DNA from: Actinomortierella ambigua
Taxonomy: Eukaryota > Mortierellomycota > Mortierellomycetes > Mortierellales > Mortierellaceae
Length of the DNA stretch: 33,294 nucleotides
NCBI GenBank assembly: GCA_016098155.1
Contig: JAAAJB010000395.1
Coordinates: forward strand, 1-33,294
Reading direction: 5' to 3'
Below are positions 28,901 to 33,294 of the stretch, one piece after another. The stretch's first letter is position 1. Every line of letters begins with the position of its first letter. The notes beneath the pieces were generated by a model. It was not told the origin of the DNA and did no database searches. It saw nothing but the letters and a program-made list of their open reading frames with translations. The translations under genes were made by a program, and so were the position numbers.

Positions 28901-31900
28901 TATTCAGTGCTAACAAAAGTGGCGAGTTTTTTGGATACGCTCGGTAATTGATGCGATGGACAGTTCCCCACGGTTGTTCAATAGTTTGGATAGACTGCTT
29001 ATCCTCTTACCTGCTTTGTATCCTCCCCTACCCTATTTCTTCCTCTCTAGGATGATGGATTCCATATCCCAAGAGAAGCACGACCACATTTTCAAGTCAC
29101 GGGCTGAAGCAAACTGGATACCAAGCATTGCCATCCCCATTTCCCCCGAGCTAAAGGCAGAAGTGGCACGGTACATCGAGGAGGCCGAGATAGAAGGTCG
29201 CCCAATCACTTATGAAGAAGCAGAAGCCGTCGCTGTCGAATCAACCCCAACAAAATCTTGGGGTATTGTGTTCCCTGTCCAATGGCTTTTTGTGTAAGAG
29301 GATGAAGATAATGTTGAATCTCGCTACCCACCTAACAGACAGGACTCCGCGCACTTTGGTACTAACAACTGATCGAACTTCTCTTTTTCATGCAACCCCT
29401 TTAGTCACAAAGTTCCATTCTCAGTCACCAGTCAATTGCGCAATCCGTACTACGACAACCGCGAAGTCAAGCTATCGAAAGACGGTACTGAAGTCGAACC
29501 CTCGGTGGGTGAACAGCTTTTGAGCGAATTTAGGAAACATCGCGAGTTGAAGAAGAGTGGAAGCAGTGGTACGAGTAGCGCGTCAAGCCCTGCTGGATCA
29601 GAGTCTGGCGTTGGAGGCAGCCGTCGGTCGAGCATTGTTGGAGGTGGAGATAAGAGAGGATCGACTACTGTGAGCCCGAGTCCTCAGATTGCTAGTCTGA
29701 GGCGGTCTAGCACGATGAGCAACAAATCGGCAGAGTCTGCACAAAGTAGTGGAGCACAAGCCTCGGAGACACCTCAACTCAGTGCATCCGCAGTCGCAAA
29801 GTCCCCATTGATACCCTCTGCTCAGCAAGGCCAACAATCTCAGCAACAACAACAGCAACAGCAGATTTCTCAACAAGGCTCCACAGCTTCCTCCGTCTCC
29901 CCAAGTCCGCATGTGCCTAGCCCTCAACAGCACCAGCAGTCTTCGACAACCCGGAAGCAAGGATCGGGCTTCTATTCTCATGGCTCAGGATCCGGTCACC
30001 CACGGAGTCATTATACCAACCCAATGCAGTCTGGACCAAGATCGGGGCATCCTAGTGGCGGCGGTGGTGGATACCGACTACAAGGCCAGATGCAGCAGCA
30101 GTACGGACCAGGATCTTATGGTGGATCTCATGCAGGGTACACTGGCCATTATGGCGGCCAGTGGCAAGGCAAAGCCGGTCCTCGTGGTAACAGTGGCCCC
30201 TCGGATTATCACCCACCAGGTAGCACTGGTGCCGCTGGTCATATACCAACGCAAAATCCAACATCACCAGACCATCACCACCATCACCATCACCATCACC
30301 ACCAGTCGTCGTCTTCCACGAACACGCTCCCGCCACCTTCGCAGCAACAGCAACAACAACAACCTTATTACAGCCCTCGTCGGAATCAGGCTGGTTCACG
30401 ATATTATCAGCAACATCCCGTGAGCGGTGGACCCTATGGTGGACCGTCGGATGGAAGTTACCCTATGCAGTATATGCCGCACCCTCCATCTGCTGGAGGG
30501 ACTGGCTATGATTATCCTGCACCATCAGGAGGACAGTATTACAATCAGTCGTATCCCCGACGTCGGAATCAGGGACCACTCAGCGGCTATCGACACACAA
30601 CAGATGGTCATGCTTCAGGCACTCATGGAAGTAGCTACAAGCACGCTGGTGGTCCGAATACTCCTGGTACAACTGGTGAGCTTAAGGAAGAAAAACAAAT
30701 CAAATAGCAGCCTCGTGTTGATTTTTTTTCTTTTTACCGTGGTGTGCTAACATCCCTTGTACCCTTTGTCTCCGTTAACCCTCTAGGCACACCTGACTCT
30801 GCAGGACAAGGATATGCCCCAGGACCCAACTCGCCACCCCACGGTGGATATCGTATGATGCACCCGATGATGAATGCTGCTTACCCAGGCATGCCGCCGA
30901 TGATGGGATACCAGTTCCCCCAAGGTCAGTCGTTCATCCCAGTTCCAATCGCGTGGCACCCGAGCCAGACTGTTCCCATGCAATCAACACACTCGGGAGA
31001 CACAGTGGCGGCCGGGACGACTGGAGCGGGATCTGGAGCCAAGGTGGGCAGCGCCAACAATAGCAGCAACAGCAGCACCAACGGCAACAGTAGCAATGGC
31101 GGACACCACCACGCGACGGCGGGCGGCCCAGGCGCGAGTGGTGTCCCTCCAGTAGGTGGTATGGCGATGATGATGGGGCCTCAAGGCTACCCGGGGGCCG
31201 CCGGGTATGCACCTTTCCCTGGGATGCCGGCGATGGCCCATGGCATGTCGGCAACAGGCGACGTGATGATGGAGGGCATGATCCCGACAGCGCTTGGCTA
31301 TGATGGCGTCCAGTATATGTACATTCCTGCAGAGATGGCTGACGCTTACCACCAGGTAAAATAGAAGGAAGAAAAATTGGTTATGTTGTCAAGAAGGCAA
31401 TGAACCTCGCTACCTCTCACCCCCTTGTCAGGGAATGACTTTTCTAGTTGACTGACCCGCTTCACCTTTTGAATTTTTTAATCGAACAATATAGCCGATG
31501 TACTACTACGGTCATATGTCCATGCCAGCAGGCGTCGAAATGCCCATGGCTGCTCCCCTACCACCGCCATCTTCTGGAGAAGGTACCCTGGTCTCAGAAT
31601 CAGTCGAGGATCAAGAGTCTGGTGAGGTCGCCGAAGAAGATGAGGAGGGGGCAGGAGGCGAGAGAGAACGTGATTCAGAGACCAAGGAAGATCATCAGCA
31701 GCCAGCAGTGACAGATCACCAGTCTAGCGAAGAAGGAAGAGGCAACGGCGAGAGAGAAGGCGATGAGAGCGAAGTATCTGCTGGGTCACCCAACTCGGAG
31801 CAGGACTCATCTGCTTCGACACCACGGATGTTGGCAGGAACAACGACAGATGGGAAGGACGGCAGTGACAATGGAAGTCGTGAGAATGGGAGTAATGGCA

Positions 31901-32052
31901 GCTCTGTCTCTGCTACCATCACCTCGGCCACCACGGCGGTGTCTGGAGCTGTGCCCTCAGGTGTCACCACCACCACCAGAAAGACTCGTAAAACGAAAAA
32001 GTTGAGCAAAGGTTCTCCTGGTGCCTTTGCTGCAGAGACGCCACATTCATAA
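25937..32052 (+). CDS. RRM-YTH domain protein, probable m6A-RNA reader
   Basis: Seven exons, 25937-27751, 27950-28702, 28879-28943, 29051-29293, 29405-30675, 30787-31355 and 31495-32052, give about 1757 aa; all six introns (107-198 nt) are GT..AG and keep frame. After 560 residues of Pro/Gly/His-rich disorder comes an RRM (about 569-650) with RNP2 MWVGNV and RNP1-like NCAFVNYA. A Ser-rich linker leads to a YTH domain (about 820-1001): NRYYILKGLNEEDL, YGLWATQ with Trp841, NVYLIFSANKSGEFFGYARM, then WGIVFPVQWLFV (Trp948, Trp956) and NPYYDNREVKLSKDG. YTH domains hold N6-methyladenosine in an aromatic cage; Trp841 and Trp956 are the likely cage residues. The C-terminal 750 residues are Gln/His/Gly/Asn/Met-rich and prion-like. 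RRM and YTH occur together in some fungal readers and may bind a bipartite RNA site. No transit or membrane segment is seen. Confidence 0.88.
26323..26394 (+). repeat. GGA/GGT repeat coding poly-Gly
   Basis: About two dozen glycine codons (GGA block, then GGT block, broken by one Ala) lie in exon 1 of the RRM-YTH gene. A second, shorter Gly-rich GGA/GGC tract lies at about 27487-27535. Block structure suggests slippage expansion. Confidence 0.9.
30273..30302 (+). repeat. CAC/CAT repeat coding poly-His
   Basis: Ten consecutive histidine codons lie in exon 5 of the RRM-YTH gene, in its disordered C-terminal half, followed shortly by poly-Gln codons. Confidence 0.85.
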
Positions 32053-33174
32053 AGAACCAGCTTGAGGGGATCGTTCCGCTGCTTTTTTTTTTCAGTCGTT
32101 ACGAACACATCTTTTTTCTCCATTTTCCTGTAGTCTCCACCAACCAATGTACCATACCTGTGCTGTATGAGTGGACCCTGAAATTATGCGAATTTTGAGT
32201 TTTGGGTGCACTCCCTTCTGGCCCTCTCTTTCTCCTTTCCTTCTAACAACACTCCAGCGGAGGATACACAATTCCCATTTCGACATCCAGAACAGCATTC
32301 CTACAAACAAGCTTGAAATATGGGGTGGTATTCGCGGTATTCAGTTGTGGCAAGTGTACGGCGCCCATATGGGGTGTAACCTGTAGCTCAGCTGTGGATC
32401 CATAAGGCGCGAAATGTTTGGTGTAGAGTGAATTGATTATTTCCAGATGGCCCTGCATACTGCCTTGCCAGTATGGAGCTGCAACCATTGTCAGCCTTGC
32501 AGGGCACGAAGGAAAGGGGCAGCTGCACTGTAGGTGCTGAGCGAGTTGCAGACGATTCCAAACCTCCCTTCCAGCTCTGACCTACATCCTCGAAGCGCAA
32601 TTCCTTTACCAGTGACGCGGTGTATGCCCGGTACCCTCAAGGTATATTTGTCTACACTCCGTGGGTTTCATGAGAAGCCGAATCAGGCCACGCATCTGAG
32701 CTCCTCCATACGAGCTTTCCGTATCCTCGAGGCTTTTGAGGCTCCTGGATACGAGGGCGGTCCTTGACTCTGTTGATCCATGAGTTGCTTAGACAGGTAC
32801 GCGTTATTCGTATATGACTCTCCATATGACCTTTCTTAAACCCTTGAGTTCCCCATATGTTCTGTGGTCTGTAACTAACCTCGATGGTCTCAGCGCCGGG
32901 ATCTGCTCTGGGGTGCGGCTGTTTTTTGCCGCTGGGCGAAAGGGAGCCTCGGGCTTCCATGAGAGCTTGGTTAATAACACGTAGGAGATGCGTGGTTGCA
33001 CCTGTTGTCCTCTAAAACGAGGGTCGGTCACACCCATGGGGGGTACACTTAAGTCAGTACACAACAATGGATTTGTTTGTTTATCTTTCTGCCCTCTCTG
33101 CTACCAGTCTTCTCCTTCTCACAACACTGCCACGTTCACCACTTCTGGCTACTTCATGCACCACCATCTGAGCC
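32053..33174. other. Intergenic region downstream of the RRM-YTH gene
   Basis: No gene is supported in these 1.1 kb. A T9 run follows the YTH stop codon. An imperfect hairpin with perfect 7-base arms (CGTATCC and GGATACG) lies at 32720-32753. A short open frame that reads like a signal peptide (33067-33171) lies just before the ATG at 33175. No tRNA was recognised. Confidence 0.45.
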
Positions 33175-33294
33175 ATGAATCCCAGCAGTTCCGCCGAGAA
33201 CGCCCCTTCATGCCACTTTCCAACTTCTTTCCTTTTCCCATCCCTGACGAAATCACCCTTACAGATGGAGAAACGGAAACTGAAGGGGACACAA
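33175..33294 (+). CDS. Possible 5' end of a further gene (partial)
   Basis: An ATG in good fungal context (AGCCATGAATCC) opens a frame that stays open for 40 codons to the end of the window, beginning MNPSSSAENAPSCHFPTSF. It is preceded by a pyrimidine-rich leader-like stretch (33080-33170), as at several other gene starts here. There is no domain and the stretch is too short to identify. It could equally be chance. Confidence 0.25.
   Translation, partial: MNPSSSAENAPSCHFPTSFLFPSLTKSPLQMEKRKLKGTQ

Noticed and set aside
30052..30399. Minus-strand frames opposite the C-terminal part of the RRM-YTH gene
   Set aside because: They are Val/Gly-rich mirror images of the His/Gln/Gly repeats in the real exon.
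32720..32753. Inverted repeat CGTATCC...GGATACG as a tRNA or mobile-element end
   Set aside because: The arms are only 7 bases, the loop is 20 bases, and there is no target duplication or cloverleaf.
1..33294. CRISPR arrays, bacterial operons, insertion sequences, rRNA genes
   Set aside because: No spaced direct repeats, no transposase or reverse transcriptase motifs and no rRNA-like sequence were seen; the introns and gene families are fungal.

Overview
The window reads as nuclear DNA of an early-diverging fungus. Genes carry short introns (about 90-230 nt) with GT..AG ends and, in some, CTAAC/CTGAC-like branch sites. Proteins are rich in homopolymer runs (Gln, Ala, Gly, His), and intergenic DNA is full of CT/GA microsatellites. 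The F-box/LRR and MYND proteins and the overall gene style suggest Mucoromycota, most likely a Mortierella relative. That placement is an inference from gene style; no marker gene is present.

Left part (1-10.8 kb): a lineage-variable, secreted or cell-surface region of short, mostly intronless genes. It holds a small eight-cysteine defensin-like secreted peptide (355-618 +) and three paralogous amicyanin-like blue-copper proteins. The first (3247-3591 +) has all four copper ligands. The second (4743-5078 +) has one ligand His replaced by Asn. The third (7180-7701 -) adds a Ser/Thr/Pro stalk and a GPI-type tail. A MYND-finger protein (5651-6196 -) sits among them, followed by an F-box/LRR protein (8879-10804 -).

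Middle and right part (11-32 kb): conserved housekeeping and RNA-biology genes with introns. A very large FIG4 phosphoinositide phosphatase (11041-18081 -, five exons, about 2179 aa as modelled) shares a roughly 450 bp divergent promoter with an AT-hook protein of unknown function (18531-21109 +, two exons, about 829 aa). SSL1, the TFIIH p44 subunit (21194-22911 +, four exons, 418 aa), starts only 84 bp after the AT-hook stop codon. After a 3 kb pyrimidine-rich gap comes a seven-exon RRM-YTH protein (25937-32052 +, about 1757 aa), a likely m6A-RNA reader. The last 120 bases may open another gene.

Exon boundaries were deduced by eye from splice signals, reading-frame continuity and remembered family patterns. 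They are strong for SSL1, for FIG4 exons 1-4 and for the YTH region, and weaker at the FIG4 C-terminus. I see no convincing new multi-gene system. The most unusual signals are the cupredoxin trio with a broken copper site, the defensin-like peptide, and the oversized FIG4 and RRM-YTH proteins.
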